Assembly: GCA_018398765.1 (NCBI GenBank)
Contig: JAHBMJ010003591.1
Span: forward strand, 6,816 to 58,074
Reading direction: 5' to 3'
DNA from: Chromera velia
Lineage: Eukaryota > Sar > Chromeraceae
Length of the DNA stretch: 51,259 nucleotides
Shown here: positions 23,366 to 35,385 of the stretch, one piece after another
Position numbering within the stretch: position 1 is the first letter of the stretch
How the letters are laid out: the number at the start of each line of letters is the position of its first letter
The notes under the pieces: model-generated
Seen by the model: only the letters and a program-made list of their open reading frames with translations
What the model was told of the DNA's origin: nothing
Databases searched by the model: none
Program-made: the position numbers and the translations under genes

Positions 23366-24165
23366 CACTGTTCAGCCTCAAAGTTTCTTCATAGACAGAG
23401 AAAAGAACACCGTGACTGCCGGAGGCACCTCTTTACTCACTCTTCCTTCACCACAGCGCACCACAGGAGGACACACACCGTCAGGAATCTCACTGCATTG
23501 GTCTCCGCGCCACGGATAAGTATGCACAAGTGACACATACAAACTCGCTTGCGACCCTTGCCTGTCAATCATAGGGTATTGGTAAACACGACAGCGATAT
23601 GCACACGACTGTACACGGACACTTCTATGCTCAGCTTCTTTCACACATATGAGCTGCAAGTTAAGGCACCGTCAGTCGATTCTCTATTGATTAGAATCAT
23701 GATCCAAATTGCATGATACTCTTAAAATACGTAGACGTGACATCCGATTCATATTCCTACATAAGCCGGGGCCGCGGCTCAGATTCAGTTGTCGGCCAAT
23801 CAAAAAATTGAATGTTTCGATTGGATAACGATGCGGAGGCAGTGTTCTCCATACAGGCAACCCCTAAAGCAGACTCTCTTTATAAGCATCCTATTTCGTT
23901 TGTACCCGTTCTATTGTTTAAATAAACTAAATTTTTATAAGAGTATAAATTCAGTTTTGTTTAAACCATCTGATTCCATCAACAAATTCTCATTTTACTA
24001 CATGCAGCTTACATTCACAGCTTATATACACTGCTTTTTCGATTTGATATTCTTTTTTAATATGTTATAGACGTTCTATTAAACAACGTTTAATATCAGC
24101 GTCTAAATTAACAAATAAAAAAATATAGCTCATCTCAAACTGGGGGCCCTGCGCATCAGCATGGG
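23366..24165. other. Intergenic, no gene seen
   Basis: Balanced composition to 23650, then strongly AT-rich. No recognised coding or RNA gene. Confidence 0.4.
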
Positions 24166-24170
24166 AGCCG

Positions 24171-24411
24171 GAAGAGACTAGACTATGGTGACTAGGCAAA
24201 CGTTAGCAGCAAATCAAAGCATAGCACAAATTTTCTGCCGCGCGTTTGACGCCGTTTGTGTCTAGTTCCGTGGTCTTTGTAGCTTGTCGGGGGAGAACCT
24301 CCCACCAAGATGCATAAAAGCATCTCGCGAGGCCCACCAGCCTAGTAAAGTCAAGCAAGCCACGCAGCTCCATGCTAGCTCGAAGGCCTAGAGCTGAAAT
24401 AAAAGGTAAAG
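24171..24411. repeat. Dispersed repeat, copy 1 of a pair
   Basis: Closely matches 25911-26135 with small indels. Shared landmarks include GACTAGGCAAACGTT, GCTTGTCGGGGGAGAACCTC and CATCTCGCG. Short frames on the minus strand match between copies (RAAENL.YAL) but no domain is recognised. Confidence 0.8.
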
Positions 24412-24479
24412 CGGAGCGAAATGGAGTTAGAACCGCATTCCAGCGGAACTTGGAGAATGCGGGTGCTGCCACAAATAGA

Positions 24480-25130
24480 CAAGCAAGAAAAAAGAAAAGA
24501 TGGTCTTCTTCTTATTCCGTTTCTAAGATTGGGCCCTGAAAGAAGGGCTAAGTGTGATCTGTAAAGTTATCTTTATAATAGAGTCTGACCACAGACTTTA
24601 GACTTTAAAACTTCTTTGGTTTTAAAACTTTAGGAGTAAAACGCTTGAAGCCTTAAACACATTGATGTGTTATTAATTTAGAATTCAAGATTCAAAAATT
24701 GTTTAGCTTTAGGTTTAGCCTTTAAAACATTTTTCAATGTATCTAAAAAAAAATTTAAAGTGCGTTTTAAAAGTTATATCTTAGAGTCCATAGACTTAAA
24801 CCTGACTTTACCTCCCTGAACCTAAGGTCTACTTGAATGGTGTAGCCACATTTTTAGATAGGCTTAAACGCCCGCGCTGCAGGCACGGGCGGTGTCTTGA
24901 AAGGCAGCGCTGCATGTAGGCGTACGGTCAGTGTCTAAAAAATCGTAGCTGCATGTCTACCCGTCTCCCGAAGTGCAAGTGTATCCAAACAACCCTGAAG
25001 AAAAAAAAATTGACAAGATTGACAGATTTTCAGACTTTTCGTTCAATTACCTTACCTCTCAAAGTACCCAACGTGACCCAACAGAAGAAAGATTCACAGC
25101 ATCAGAAGTATTGCCTACGAAGTGTTAGTG
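24480..25130. other. Intergenic AT-rich, no gene seen
   Basis: Rich in TTTAAA, CTTTAA and AGACTTTA words with local inverted character (24590-24800), probably an eroded element. Confidence 0.4.
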
Positions 25131-25131
25131 G

Positions 25132-25380
25132 TTGATCTTATTTTGCTGGAGTCTAAGAGAAACTGAGACTTGCAGAAGGCTTTCTGACAGGAAACTCCTC
25201 GTACAACACCCGGACCCCCAACTCCACCCTTGGGGTTACTCCTTCAACATGTCGAAGGAAGACCCCGCCTTTTTGCAGAGCATGTTTAAGGCTCTAGAAA
25301 GGCCCCTCGGAAAGGCTGACAAGCGGCAAGAGGTATACATCAAACTCAGAGAAGCTGATTCTGATTCAGAAGATGAATGA
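25132..25380 (+). pseudogene. Unidentified short ORF with acidic C-terminus
   Basis: An 82-residue open frame has the coherent segment SKEDPAFLQSMFKALERPLG followed by KADKRQEVYIKLREAD and a Ser/Asp/Glu tail. This resembles the end of a real protein more than random sequence. No family is recognised; it may be the C-terminus of a degraded transposon gene. Confidence 0.25.
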
Positions 25381-25910
25381 ATAGAGATGTTATATATGAC
25401 TGTACACTGGCACCGAGCTATGTATGATGTAATCTAGGATGTAATATTAATATTGTATGATTATATATGATGATATGTACAAAACCTGGGCATGAATAGT
25501 ATTTTAAAGGCAATATATTGATTTATATATACGTTATTATTATTTTTTTTTAATGAGCTTTGCTAGGCCGCAAATTTGGATAGACTTGATTGGACGATCT
25601 TAATATTTTTTTTTCAAGTGGACATTAAGTTCAGGGAGCTATCTGACTTTAAACTGTATTTTACTTTAAAATTTTACAGATCACACCTAGAAGAAGGGTA
25701 AAGAAACAATAGCCCGTATTGTTGGTTACTACTACTGTGAGTTAGCAGACTGAGTCGCAGATCAATTTACGACACCCTCCCTCCCACCCTTCTTTGACAC
25801 TTCTCTTTATTTGAACACACTGCTCGGTTAGTGAAGCCCACTTAGGGTGATGAACTATTCCATACCAGTGCTGTTGTAAGAGAGAGGTAAAGTTGTAGGG
25901 GGAGTCGAAG
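25381..25910. other. Intergenic AT-rich, no gene seen
   Basis: Includes TATATGATGATAT-type repeats and poly-T patches; no coding signal. Confidence 0.4.
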
Positions 25911-26135
25911 GAGACTGGACTACGGCGACTAGGCAAACGTTGGCAGTAAATCAAAGGCTGATTCAAAGCATAACGCAAATTTTCTGCTGCACGTTTCTGT
26001 CTAGTCCCATGGTCTTTGCGGCTTGTCGGGGGAGAACCTCCCGCCAAGACGCACAAAAGCATCTCGCGGGCCCACCAGCCTAGTAAGGTCGAGCAAGCCA
26101 CGCAGCCCCACGCTAGTTCGAAGGCCTGGAGCTGG
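25911..26135. repeat. Dispersed repeat, copy 2 of a pair
   Basis: Second copy of the 24171-24411 sequence, followed directly by a GC-rich CGCGCGCGCGGACC patch at 26146-26170 that copy 1 lacks. Confidence 0.8.
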
Positions 26136-26299
26136 AACGTGCGGCGGCGCGCGCGCGGACCGCGGGCCCCCAAAATTGCATGCATGGCGCGACGCCGTCT
26201 ATACTTACAATATTCTAGGCAGCAAATGGCAGCAACGACGATCAACGACGCTGCAAATCGCTGCAACGTCAGAGATCGTGATCGATCCTCTGTTTGAAT

Positions 26300-26838
26300 A
26301 ATATATATCACCTTGAATTTGACCAGGCATCAATCGCAAGATTGTCAGATCGCTGCCTGGGAACTCCAGCACTGTGACACTGCACTCTATAGTAACGTGC
26401 ATACACTCGTGGACAAACGTCAGACTGATCTGCTCATCATATCATCGGTCTCTTTGTACGGTGTCTCATGGAGGAGGCTCAGGCTTGATGCATGGTCTCG
26501 GTGCCTGATAGGGTTGAACAATCACGAAGCCGATCGGAGAAATGATATCAACATCCTCCAAGAAAACTGGTGGGTCATTTCGATTGTTGGAATTCGCACC
26601 TTTCAATATTGCGCCATCGATGTTGTGAGTTTGAATCCCCCACTTTGGCAGTGTTTCAAGCCGAGATGCCGAGCGGGTTTTCGCTCAATTGATCTCTGTG
26701 CCTTGCTGCATATGTGCAGGTGAATTGAGGAGCACGCTTCTCTTCGTCTGCGCGGTTCCTAAATCCGTTCGGGGTTCGGGCAGAGCAGTGCTTACCCGCC
26801 CTCCTTCGGAGGACGCGAGGCACGAGGATGTGGTGACA
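26300..26838. other. 5' flank of the Cys/His-module gene
   Basis: No gene seen. A possible 3' splice acceptor (CATATGTGCAG at 26719) opens a frame that continues into the downstream long exon, so an upstream exon cannot be excluded. Confidence 0.4.
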
Positions 26839-29800
26839 ATGAAATCTGTAGACGTGGGAGGGGAAAGTCACCAGTGGGTGTCTGAACCAGTGTGCATTGA
26901 TTCTGGAGAAGTTCTACAGTTTCGGCTTCAGGTTGCTTCTCAAACGCAACCTGAGGAAGACGAAAACGCGCTGTCTCGAGATTGCGTAAAGGTGGAGAAG
27001 GAGTTCACCGCTGCGAAGGAGTGGGAGCTCGAAATTCTCGGAGAGACGAGACAAGTCTCTGTCCCTTCTTACTCTATGGTTGTCGTGGCGTGTCGTTGGG
27101 GTGACCCGGAATTGCTGGTCTCCTCTTTCAAGCGTTCCGATCTGGATGGGCGGAAAGCCGAAAGACGGGATGAGGATGCCCTTGCAATCCCACCATCGCA
27201 GTCAAAGAGCACACCATATTTAGAGTCGTTTCACGACAATTTGGGTTCAGGGACGTTGCATTCATCGTCCTGCCTGTCCCGTGCTTCCTCCTGTGAGGCG
27301 CAGGCGGGGTCAGGTCGTTCTTTGTCCTCGCAAACAGCAGCCATGTCACCAGAGAGAAGAATAGCAGGAACAGACTTCCACTGCAGTTTCCCCGGGTGGG
27401 ACCACACTTCCCCACAGAGCTTCAGAAAGTCTGCCTGGACTGATTCTGCAGATCTGGAAGTGCCTGTCGAGTCAGAAGACGGTGCTGAAGGTCTGACTGA
27501 GGAATCAAACGAGTTTTTTGACACGAGGGGGACAGCCAGTCTCCGCCTGACTAACAGAGAGGAAGCGGGGAGCACCCCTCTGTTCCCTCCCGTCTCTCCC
27601 CAGAGAACCCCACCGAGACCCGCACACTCTCTCTCAGCAGCAGAGTTCCACTCTTTTTCTACTCAAAGGACAAGCACAGAGGGAGAGGGGGGAGAAAGAG
27701 GCAGAAGCCAGGGAGAGGCAAAGAAAAATTCAGAAGCCTCGTTCGATTCCCCTTCCAATGCACTGCAAAGCGGCTTGGGACTTGATCGTACCTCTGATAA
27801 AGAAGAATCTCTGACGATCAACAAGAAAAAGTCCCCCAAGTCGAACCAGGGCACCCCTTCTGCCCCCCCAACCCATTTGATGCTGTGCTGGGACGCTGGA
27901 CCGCATAGACTTACTCCTCACTCCTCTCCCGTCCGTTCCCATTCCCCTCGTTCTTTTGATCAGACAAGACCTCTCCGAACACCCTCAACCTGTGCATTCA
28001 ACCTACCGTCGCTGTCCTCTCTGAATCTCGGCAGGGGCCTTTCAGAAGACTTGAGGGAAATCGGAAGATACCAGACGCTCTTCCAGCAAGAGCTTCAGAG
28101 AATTTTCCCCATCCAACACGACCGCACAGAGAATTTCTTTCCTTCTGCCTGTCAGATACATCAGAGGAGGGAAGTGGACAGTTTGAGTCGCGTGTGTCCT
28201 CTGTCCCCCTCTTCCTCTCCTTCTCACGATCAGCCGACTTCGGGAGATCAGATTTCGTTCAGACCTTCTACAGATTCCCCAGTGGGGGCAGGAGGAGGAG
28301 AAGAAATTCGTCACGCTGAGCGTCCGCTCTCGCATCCTTTCTCAGCAGAGACGGCTGCGTCTGGCTCTCCTCCTCTGCACGGCGTTTGTTCAACCCCGTC
28401 CCACCACTCACGTGAAGGCAGAAGTGTGCAGAGAGGGATGCAGCCTGACCGAAAATTAGGAGGAGAGGTCGCTAAGGAAGAGACAAGGCTAGGTGCATGG
28501 GAGGAAAGAAAGAGCAGAAAGGTCCTCGTGAAACCGATCAAAGAGGCGTCAATCAAACAGCAGCATCGAAAAGCGAAGGAGGGGAATACAGTTGGGGATG
28601 AGACACAATCAGATTCCCTGTCGGGGGCCTTCCCTCTCTCCTCCCTGAGGGACTTGAGGTGTCGAGAACAAACAGTTTCAAATTCTATGCGTCCGGTATC
28701 TTCTTGTGTCTCTCAAGGCACTGACCACAGGCCCTCTCCCTCTTCCTTCAGAAAGGGTTCTGCTTCCCCCCCGCCATCCGAAAAGTCCTCCCACTCTGTG
28801 GGGGCTGCCCCTGCCCTCTTCCTCCCTTCACCTAGCGACCGCGGAGGGTGTCCTCTGTCCACTCTTGGGCAAGCAGAGACTGAGAAAGAGGGCACGAAAG
28901 AACCTCACGACTCTCTTCGCAGAGATGCGTTTGTTGAGACTTCCTTCTCTCCCTCGTCCTTTTCGTATTCGTCTGCTGCCTCTTCTTCGTCTTCACGCGG
29001 AATCCCTTTCTCAGCCTCTGAAGGGAGGCTCAGCTTCTTCAGCGTCGCCTCTCAAAACATGGAAGACCGAGAGATATGCGCAGACCGACACGAAGGAGAA
29101 AGAGGGAGGGGGGACATTGGGCGTCTCAGATTTTGTACAGGAACAAAGGCAGGCATTCACATTGTGACAGATAAAGACGAGACGGAAGATGCCATGAATT
29201 CAGGGGGTAGGTGTGAAGGGATGGTGGGAGCAGAGTCGGTCTCAGAGGTTCACACTGGGAGTGACAGTCTGGTGTCAGCAAGCTCGGAGTCGGAGCGTCT
29301 GTCCTTTCCTGTCAGCCGCCTGCAGGGGGGGGTGGATCATCAGGATTTCGCCTCGACCCTTTCTTCGACGGAGTCCCTCACCTGGTCTGAGAAAGGAGGA
29401 GGGGGGAGATATCTTGTGAGAGTCTCCTCTGAGTCCCAAGCATTGAGAATGTCTCCCGGTTCTCAACAGAGAGGGGACGTGGCAGGAGGAAAAAGGGCAG
29501 AGACAGACGAGATCGGAGGGCGTGAGGGGGGGAAAGGCCCGGGGCTAGAATCATCTGAGAAAGAGAAGACAAAGAAGACAGAGATGCGGACTCAGACAAA
29601 GAAAAGAAGGAGAGAGATCGAAACTTTGCACTCCGAATTGTCGAGTCTTTGGAGGGACGCTTCCCCTTTCCCTTCTTCCTCCCCTTTCACGTTGTCCAAC
29701 CCTCCGCTCCCTCAACACGACCCAGCAACTTTTGAGGTCCTCCCAGAACCCCCCAAGCGCCTCTGCAGTATTCAGGAAGTTTCTTCAACGCACAGACTGA

Positions 29801-30324
29801 GGAAGCACTCAGCAGCTGAAGCTGCAACCTCCTTCTCCAAGGTTCCCGCATTCGTTTCATCTCCCTTCTGCCATACAAAAGCGTCCCCTCCCCACAGTCT
29901 TCTGCATGCGTCAGAAACAAATGCTCTTTTTGACGGGGGCAGAGAGAAACCTGTACAGCGTGCAGAGGGGAGGATGGGAGGGAAAGGGAGGAAACTGGAA
30001 AGAGGGGCTGGGAAGGAAGGAGGGGTCAAGAAGACGAATGTAAAGAAGAGGTTGTGTGTCCACGGGACTCGTCGCTACGACTGTGTCCCTTGTGGGGGGA
30101 AGTACGTGTGTGAGCACAGGAGACTACGGAGATTCTGTAGAGACTGCAGTGGACCCAGAAAGCGTCCCGGGAAGTGTGTGAAGCCTCGTGCTGGAAGAGT
30201 GTGTCGCAGGGAGAATGGGCCGATCGGAGAAGGTGAGGCAGATTCCGAGTCTATGGAATCGGAGTCGGACTGTGGAGAGGAGGAGGAGGAGGAGGAGGAG
30301 GAGGAAAAAGAAGAGGAGCACTAA
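26839..30324 (+). CDS. Long Ser-rich protein with C-terminal CxHG..C..CGG Cys/His module
   Basis: A single long exon. The first convincing ATG is at 26839, giving about 1,161 residues, but the frame stays open upstream to 26689, so the start may be earlier or spliced. The N-terminal ~110 residues look structured (VCIDSGEVLQFRLQV, EKEFTAAKEWELEILGE). The middle is low-complexity, rich in Ser, Arg, Glu and Pro, and probably disordered. Near residue 1070 comes RLCVHGTRRYDCVPCGGKYV followed by CEHRRLRRFCRDCSG, two copies of a CxHx4-5Cx2C unit, with a further Cys-rich basic stretch. The protein ends in a poly-Glu tail. Cys/His units of the CEHGRxRxxCxxCGG type occur in many algal and protist proteins of unknown role. 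Zn binding, and possibly nucleic-acid binding through the flanking basic residues, is inference. Confidence 0.75.
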   Translation: MKSVDVGGESHQWVSEPVCIDSGEVLQFRLQVASQTQPEEDENALSRDCVKVEKEFTAAKEWELEILGETRQVSVPSYSMVVVACRWGDPELLVSSFKRSDLDGRKAERRDEDALAIPPSQSKSTPYLESFHDNLGSGTLHSSSCLSRASSCEAQAGSGRSLSSQTAAMSPERRIAGTDFHCSFPGWDHTSPQSFRKSAWTDSADLEVPVESEDGAEGLTEESNEFFDTRGTASLRLTNREEAGSTPLFPPVSPQRTPPRPAHSLSAAEFHSFSTQRTSTEGEGGERGRSQGEAKKNSEASFDSPSNALQSGLGLDRTSDKEESLTINKKKSPKSNQGTPSAPPTHLMLCWDAGPHRLTPHSSPVRSHSPRSFDQTRPLRTPSTCAFNLPSLSSLNLGRGLSEDLREIGRYQTLFQQELQRIFPIQHDRTENFFPSACQIHQRREVDSLSRVCPLSPSSSPSHDQPTSGDQISFRPSTDSPVGAGGGEEIRHAERPLSHPFSAETAASGSPPLHGVCSTPSHHSREGRSVQRGMQPDRKLGGEVAKEETRLGAWEERKSRKVLVKPIKEASIKQQHRKAKEGNTVGDETQSDSLSGAFPLSSLRDLRCREQTVSNSMRPVSSCVSQGTDHRPSPSSFRKGSASPPPSEKSSHSVGAAPALFLPSPSDRGGCPLSTLGQAETEKEGTKEPHDSLRRDAFVETSFSPSSFSYSSAASSSSSRGIPFSASEGRLSFFSVASQNMEDREICADRHEGERGRGDIGRLRFCTGTKAGIHIVTDKDETEDAMNSGGRCEGMVGAESVSEVHTGSDSLVSASSESERLSFPVSRLQGGVDHQDFASTLSSTESLTWSEKGGGGRYLVRVSSESQALRMSPGSQQRGDVAGGKRAETDEIGGREGGKGPGLESSEKEKTKKTEMRTQTKKRRREIETLHSELSSLWRDASPFPSSSPFTLSNPPLPQHDPATFEVLPEPPKRLCSIQEVSSTHRLRKHSAAEAATSFSKVPAFVSSPFCHTKASPPHSLLHASETNALFDGGREKPVQRAEGRMGGKGRKLERGAGKEGGVKKTNVKKRLCVHGTRRYDCVPCGGKYVCEHRRLRRFCRDCSGPRKRPGKCVKPRAGRVCRRENGPIGEGEADSESMESESDCGEEEEEEEEEEKEEEH

Positions 30325-30610
30325 ACAGCTCATTTTGGGGGGGTTTGGAGAATTGCGGTGCTTTGTGTCTTCTGATGAGCAATCAAATCAGAGCAAGCGA
30401 GAGAGAGACAAAGAGCTGAGGGAGGCTCTCGATGAGAAAAGGAATGTGTGGTGGTTGTCTGAATCAGATCCTGGGTGGAGGGAGAGACGCTCACAAAAGG
30501 TGGGGGGAGAGAGAAAATTGAGGTATTGGGGTCCGTCCGACTCATGCATGAAGTATCGTGTTTTGCGTTTTGTCTGTCTGTAACCGTTTTTTTTTTAATG
30601 TTTCTGCGTG
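30325..30610. other. 3' flank of the Cys/His-module gene
   Basis: A second frame stays open from 30188 to 30583 through the GAG-repeat region and includes SKRERDKELREALDEKR. This could be 3' UTR, or coding if the (GAG)n tract hides an indel or intron. I treat it as untranslated. Confidence 0.35.
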
Positions 30611-30616
30611 TAGAGC

Positions 30617-31186
30617 TTCTGGCCCTAGGAGTGGTTTCGATACATATTTTTATATTATATCATGGGCTGAGTGATATAAATATATAATATAACCAGATCA
30701 TTATCTATGGATGATTGTGAAAACTTACGAGTGTCTTCATCTAGGATAATCACAGTGGGATTCTGACTAGGAATCACTATATCATGATTCATAATGATCG
30801 TCTAGCTCTTTCAGCAGTGTTCTTTGTTATGAATCTCTTGAATAACTCTTCTATGCGATGCATCATTGATCACCATTGCACCCATACTACTATTAATTAA
30901 ACCTGTGTTCAGCAGACCGGTTACTGGGCAGTGACTGTAACTGTGAAGCACACGCTGCCACACGGCCGGTGGAGAAAAAGCTAGCTAAGCATATAGGTTC
31001 ACGTTTCAATTCTATAGTATGAAAGTATATGAAGTTAACTTATATTATTGATTGATTGATTGATTGATATGTTCCGCCCTAGGGCCTTCCATTATATATT
31101 TATATTATATCTTCAAACTTGAGAAAATATAATATATCAATCAATCAATCAATCAATATATTGAAACCACGCCTAGTTCTGGTCAT
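30617..31186. mobile_element. Possible TIR element with (ATTG)n/(CAAT)n hairpin
   Basis: CTAGGAGTGGTTTCGATA near 30624 is roughly the reverse complement of ATTGAAACCACGCCTAG near 31158. Near the right end, (ATTG)5 at 31048-31069 pairs with (CAAT)5 at 31137-31158 to form a strong hairpin around TATATTTATATTATA. The termini resemble those of the element at 31395-31690. Confidence 0.45.
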
Positions 31187-31394
31187 AAGGAGTTTCCTAG
31201 GGACTCGGAGTTTCTTCACCCGGTTTAAGTGTCTACTAAGAGGAAGAAGACCTTAGGCTCAATACGTTTCTAGCATTTGTATAATCTTAAGCTTTAAATG
31301 CTAGTTTATACAGGTTGCATCATGCTATGATGCTAGGCATCATGATGGTTACCAGAATTTTTGGTGAATTAATTACCAAGTTCCAATTATTTTA

Positions 31395-31690
31395 GAGATT
31401 TTTTTTTTAAACTAGGCGTGATCCCAATATATTTATTTATATTAAAAGGACGATGATTTCACTTTAAATAAATAATTTAACACATTAAAACACTGAAAGA
31501 AGAAAAGTTAGAACTAGAACTGAAAGAAAACATCACTTTTCTAGCATTTTTTGCAGGGTAGTTTTAAAGTTTTTAAAGGGAAAATTTTTAACTCAAATTT
31601 TTAAATTTACAGTTAAAGTGATGGTGTCGTCACTTTATTTAAAAAAATAAAAGTATTGCGATCACGCCTAGTTTTTAAAAAAGCTAGTTC
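31395..31690. mobile_element. MITE-like element with ~60-bp terminal inverted repeats
   Basis: The left end AAACTAGGCGTGATCCCAAT and right end ATTGCGATCACGCCTAGTTT are reverse complements. The match continues inward through a TTTATTTA segment to a CACTTTAAA segment, about 60 bases with few mismatches. It has an AT-rich interior, no ORF and a length of ~295 bp, all typical of a non-autonomous DNA transposon. Confidence 0.75.
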
Positions 31691-33297
31691 AGCGTAGTTA
31701 TGACTCTAGTTCTGACTAGGGTTGTCAATGTCTCCTGGCCTCCCAACGTCTCCAAACGTCAGCGTTGCGAAGTCCATAATAATTTCAGATACCGCAGGGT
31801 TACTTTGGTATATCTTCACGTACTCCGGCACGTAGTAGGGTTTGGTCGAAGGCGAAGAGGTACCTCATGTGAGTCTTGTAGGATCTCTCCGGGACGACCA
31901 ACACTACGACCCTGCTCATACTCCTATCCTCACATGCTTGCCTCAAACGATCTGCATGCAGATAAGAGAATTGAACAGGGAGAACTGTGCCAGTCGAGTC
32001 CGGAACTCGGTTTGGGTTAAGCACAGGCTGTGCACCTGGCGCATTCGAAACTGTTTCAGTCAGGTGCACATACGTTTTGGGAGTACCAGTAAACCCAAAC
32101 CTCAGTCCCGCCGGTCTCTTGAAATCCACTGGAAAGGCTGGACGCTCAATCCCGGACATCGTGTCTACTACAAAAGAAGAATACCTATTCGACAGTCTAC
32201 AAGAAAATCAGACCTCAAACACTAGAACGATCAGAAACCGAAACAATCTGCAGTTCACTTTTTTGAAGCAACCATCGATCCCTCTGCAATGTACCAGGTC
32301 TTATATCAAGAGCACACGTCGCTGCAAATCTAGTAATGTGGTTACAGTTGACTTCTCTATACACTGTCAACTTTTTACTTGTCGGGCTATTTATCTGTTT
32401 CGTTTGATGTGTTCGTTCGATATTCCAGAGACTTCGAAGAGAGCAGAGCAGTTTAAGTGAGTCGATATGCATGCATGTATCAATTCACCTCATTTCAATT
32501 CAGACTACCGGCGTCGATCTTTCCATCTCTATCACCGGGCGGCATGGGCGTGGGCTCTGAATTTTATTTTTCTTTGAAGGGCCACGCGCACTCACGCCTG
32601 CGTACAGTTTATTTTCGTCCTCCCGGCTGCATGACTTCCCCACCATGCACACCCTCATTCATACACATTGGCGACGTACAAAGTTGAGTGAGTGAGTGCG
32701 TGTGTGCTTGCGCAGACTTGTCATTCCTTTTAGCCTAGCTTGTAGCATTCCCTCAAAAGTTTTAATCACTATATAGATCACCAACCTATAAAATTTTAAA
32801 TCATAATTACTGATAAATGTTAAAAACACGTTGTCTGTGGTTTTCTACACTACAAATACTAACTAGGACCTTCGCTCAACTAACACATCTAAAAAAAAAA
32901 AAATTAACTATCAAAACTACTTTTGGGAGAATCGATCCCGAAAGATCAATTTCCGACTAAAACGCCCTAGAAAACGCCAGAACACCTCCAATTATATAGG
33001 AACATATAACGTTTCTAGCAAGATTAAGGCTCTCATTAAGCTTAATACACACTGAAAACCTAGCAGATAGTTGCTAATAATACTTAATACAGAATTTCAA
33101 AACGAACTGCAATTATCTTTTTAGCTATGAAGCTTGATTTTCAGCTTGACTGGTGAATTGATTACAACGTACTTTTATGTGCATGGCCTTTGAAGAACCG
33201 GCCAGTTTGAAGTCCAAATCAGGGAAGTCGGCGTTTTATCCCATGGTGCATGGTACTGCATGCGGCCGGCCGGCTGTAATGTCTGCTCTAGTCTCTG
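31691..33297. other. Intergenic with unassigned ORFs
   Basis: On the minus strand, 32159-31800 is a 119-residue open frame (FSYLHADRLRQACEDRSMSR, then VVVLVVPERSYKTHMRYLFA) that looks non-random but matches no family I recognise. From 32460 on nothing is seen except AT-rich DNA and short palindromes such as GCGGCCGGCCGGC near 33262. Confidence 0.35.
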
Positions 33298-34686
33298 CTA
33301 TAACGCCCAGGTGACAAACCAGTCTCTTATTCCAAGCACTGCTGCTATCCTCTCAAAAACCCGCGGTTTGGTGTACCTCTGTCTCCAGGCCCCATGGAGC
33401 AAATGCCTGAAGGTCACGTCTGCCTCCTCTTTGGGATGCACACGCACGCACCCAACCACATCAGGAGAAGACACAGCCGAGATAGGGGGCAGAGGGAGAT
33501 AAAGACCACCGGCAGTGGCATCAGAGGCAGCTGCGGCACGCAACTTCGCGTCTGCTGCCGCCGCCATTTCGTGTGCCACGTTCGTGAAGGAGTCCGGACC
33601 CGTGACAGCCAGCACGTCCTTGTCGACCCACTCTTCCTTGACTCGAAGAACGTTCCATCTTCGCATGATCTGAACGAAGGGGTGGGTGAACAAAAATGAG
33701 AAAGAGGAAAGGGAAGAAAAAATGCGGTGCCGGAGACTCGTACCCGATAGATTGATCGCTACTGCTCTTGCTTTCTTTCTTTTTCCTGGTGCTCTCTTCC
33801 TTTTGCTCTAGCCCGCTTTCCCTTCTCGTTTGCCTCCTCAATCTCTCTCTTTTCGTTACCTGCCTTTTTTCTATTTTCTCATTCATTTCTTTCGTTTGAC
33901 TGTCTCTCACAACAGGGGTAAAAAGCAAACGCGGGTGCTCGTGTGAGGACAGAACAAACCCAAACACCCTTCCAGAGAATCAACAGACGGGCAAAAAGCA
34001 AACGTTGGTGGTCGTGTGAAGACAGAACAAGCCAAAACACCCTTCCAGGGAAGTAATAGATGGCGAGTGAGCAAATGTGTGAGAAACAATTAGTTGCACG
34101 CAAAGATGGACAGGCGGAGAAGGCCAACGTATACCTCGGACGAAAGCGCCGAAAATCCACAGAGATGTTTGTTTGGGGCCTGCACTCACTCTTCGAACTC
34201 ATACGAATTACCCCCTACCGCGTTGCCTTTTCTTCTCTCTAAGCCTGACAGACCTCTTTGAGAACGTGAAGGAAGAACGGGTGTCCTCTAGGGCCCGAGA
34301 AGGCAAAGTTGGCGATCCTCTCAAAGTACTTCTCTGGAAACGGAGGACCCTGTCAGAAATCTCAGGAAGGAAAGGATAGAGACAAGCAGACAAAAATGAA
34401 TGAATGAATGAAAGAATCAATGAATGAATGAACCAACAAAAAAAAACGTGAGGAAACGAAGCGAGAGACGCCGAAGAAGAAGGGAGAGGACAGGAACAGA
34501 GAACAAGAAGAAGCCATCACACGGAGAGAAGAAAAAGGAACAAAATCCAGAAAAAGCGAAACCGGAGGCCGACCGTTGTTTTTGGTCGCCCCCACATACA
34601 ACCTCGCCCCAGCCGCATTCCCCTCCCTTCATTCCCCCCCGACCTCCAATCACACACACACCCACACACCCCCCCCCACACACACC

Positions 34687-34721
<35 letters not shown>

Positions 34722-35331
34722 GCACGCACACACACACGCGCGCGCGCACACACACACACACACACGCACTCACACCGTCCCCCCTGACCTCCAATCCCGT
34801 CGCCACATGTTCAACAAAAACGTGCACGCAGTCGGGGTCAAACGGCACTGGGCGAAACAGAAAAACGTCCAGATCCAGGTAAGTGCCTCCCCTGGCGAAG
34901 GCAGAAGCCAGACGGGCGACGTCGGACATTCCCACTCGCCGCTTTGCCCCAACCCCATGGAAGAGATCCAACACGCCTGCACGTCCTTGTTGGCACAAGC
35001 TTTTCAGTGACTGTGCGGCAACCTTTTCAAATGCTATACATACATGCCTGTCACTTTTTTCTAGAGTTGTATTTCAAGTACAAGCGCATAATCATCTTTC
35101 TGGATGGCTACTCGATTCGTCTTCACTTAAACATGCCTGCATTCATGTTCGCAACGCCGGGGCGAAACCTGTATATCCTTCCATCCCATGGTTTCTCGAT
35201 GCAGAAAATCACCGCATGCGCACGAAAAAAAAAAGACAAAAAGAAAGAGACCGTAATTGCATGCAAGAGCTACGGGAGGCTTGAATTTTCAAAACGCTTT
35301 CAATCCTCGGCACAGATGCGCGCGCGCGCGC

Positions 35332-35385
<54 letters not shown>

